Of a stretch of 64,000 bases of DNA, positions 63,204-64,000 are shown piece by piece. Where the stretch lies: contig PBUB01000002.1 of the NCBI GenBank assembly GCA_002729885.1, forward strand, positions 425,745 to 489,744, in the 5' to 3' direction. How positions within the stretch are numbered: position 1 is the stretch's first letter; the number at the start of each line of letters is the position of its first letter. The notes beneath the pieces are model-generated. The model saw only the letters and a program-made list of their open reading frames with translations, searched no databases and was not told the origin of the DNA. The stretch comes from Spirochaetaceae bacterium (GTDB lineage: Bacteria; Spirochaetota; Leptospiria; Leptospirales; Leptonemataceae). The position numbers and the translations under genes are program-made.

Positions 63204-64000
63204 TCAGGCCTGACCCGGTAATGCCTGGGATGGGCCCGGTAACGTAGTGTGAGTTCCTGTAAATCGGTCCAGACGAAACCGGGCCGTGAGCTTCTGTAAT
63301 CCCAGAGCATTGTCGTGAAGACTGGTTCCTGTGTCAGAAAGCTTCTCCGTTCGTTTATTCATGGCAGTGAGGGATTCATTCAGTTCAGAAATGGATTCAT
63401 AGATCTCGCCTATCTCTTTTGAACGGGACTTTACATTGACTTCTATGGAGCCTGCCATCTCATCCAGTTCCGACATCAGTTCTGGAATTCGTTTTCCCTG
63501 CTCATTTTGCTCTTCGCTGATTCTTCGAATCTGTTTTAGCTCTTCGTCGATGTTGGCTACTTCCTGGGATATTGTTTCGAATGCCCCCCTGGTCTTTACC
63601 AATCCACCGCTACCGGCGCGGACCCACTGTTGCATCTCTGAAATATGTGTCTGAGCCTCTTTCGTTCTGGCAGCCGTGAACTCCGCCAGATTGTTGATTT
63701 CGCCGGCCACCACTGCAAATCCCTGTCCATCATGTCCGGACCTGGCAGCCTCAATACTTGCATTGATAGAAAGAAAGGACAATTGCTCCGAGATCTTCTG
63801 AAGTGTCTGCACTATGTTCAAGACCTTACCTGCTCCGAACTCAATTCCCTGCATACCTTGCGCCAGTTCACCCACCACCGTCTGTCCTTCGGCAGCCAGC
63901 TTTCGTCCGCTACCTGCTCGGTCAGTGGCCTGGTCTATGCGATCGTGTAGAATAGATGCAGAATCCACGGTCCGACCAATCATGGCTTCTACCTGGGTAG
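63204..64000 (-). CDS. Methyl-accepting chemotaxis protein, C-terminal part (cut by the window edge)
   Basis: The frame continues past the right end of the window, so only the C-terminal part is seen. It contains the MCP signaling hairpin: IQTLQKISEQLSFLSINASI-like core (VQTLQKISEQLSFLSINASI) with EAARSGHDGQGFAVVAGEI, the CheA/CheW contact tip, flanked by long coiled-coil helices. The receptor presumably senses a chemical signal and steers flagellar rotation. The sensor domain lies outside the window. A non-coding gap of about 190 bp separates it from the SprA-related gene. Confidence 0.95.
   Translation of the reverse strand, partial: TQVEAMIGRTVDSASILHDRIDQATDRAGSGRKLAAEGQTVVGELAQGMQGIEFGAGKVLNIVQTLQKISEQLSFLSINASIEAARSGHDGQGFAVVAGEINNLAEFTAARTKEAQTHISEMQQWVRAGSGGLVKTRGAFETISQEVANIDEELKQIRRISEEQNEQGKRIPELMSELDEMAGSIEVNVKSRSKEIGEIYESISELNESLTAMNKRTEKLSDTGTSLHDNALGLQKLTARFRLDRFTGTHTTLPGPSQALPGQA

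Overview
The window looks like a chromosomal segment of a spirochaete of the order Leptospirales (Leptospira/Leptonema/Turneriella-like). The base composition looks roughly balanced. Support comes from a DUF1554 surface lipoprotein (a domain best known from Leptospira), the order hemL-histidine kinase-response regulator-hemE that recalls the leptospiral HemK/HemR heme regulators, many short-lipobox lipoproteins, FliS, a chemotaxis receptor and two membrane-bound class III adenylate cyclases. The species cannot be named from the sequence alone.

Layout. 0-6.9 kb: small hairpins at the left edge, an adenylate cyclase, a GDSL-type lipoprotein, DUF1858-rhodanese, DUF4505 and DUF4332 proteins, UppP and FliS. 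7-11.3 kb: a secreted caspase-like protein, then a small membrane protein and two lipoproteins. 11.4-15.8 kb: hemL-hemK-hemR-hemE on the minus strand, with ~39-bp tandem repeats between hemR and hemE. 15.9-21.1 kb: DUF547, VOC, transglutaminase-like and alpha/beta-hydrolase genes and small lipoproteins. 21.2-27 kb: tandem repeats, a TetR/amine-oxidase divergon, an M20 peptidase, and an arsenosugar-type radical SAM enzyme with its peroxidase-like partner. 27-30 kb: a membrane protein and cobA-cysH. 30-39 kb: a nuclease, the DUF1554 lipoprotein, fRMsr, a PF10118 protein, a membrane AraC regulator, a Baeyer-Villiger-type monooxygenase and a ferredoxin. 39.3-43.3 kb: a tandemly duplicated two-gene lipoprotein module and an envelope protein. 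43.4-47.5 kb: cysI-cysD-cysN. 47.6-49.5 kb: a Dcm-like cytosine methyltransferase overlapping a Mig-like mismatch glycosylase. 49.7-56.5 kb: desaturase, second cyclase, GT4 glycosyltransferase, polytopic protein, EamA transporter. 56.5-59.6 kb: recR, ybaB, dnaX and pth. 59.6-60.2 kb: a non-coding array of a 12-bp motif. 60.4-64 kb: serine hydrolase, SET protein, SprA-related protein and a chemotaxis receptor cut by the window edge.

Working together. CysD/CysN make APS, the CysH here has the Cys pairs of an APS reductase (so no CysC is needed), CysI reduces sulfite, and CobA starts the siroheme branch from uroporphyrinogen III; hemL and hemE belong to the tetrapyrrole pathway. The two most unusual features are the Dcm-like/Mig-like overlapping pair, which seems to place a thymine-DNA glycosylase where Escherichia coli has Vsr, and the directly repeated ATGYGACATAAT array with spacings close to three helical turns. 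No tRNA, rRNA, CRISPR array, intact insertion sequence or prophage was recognised.
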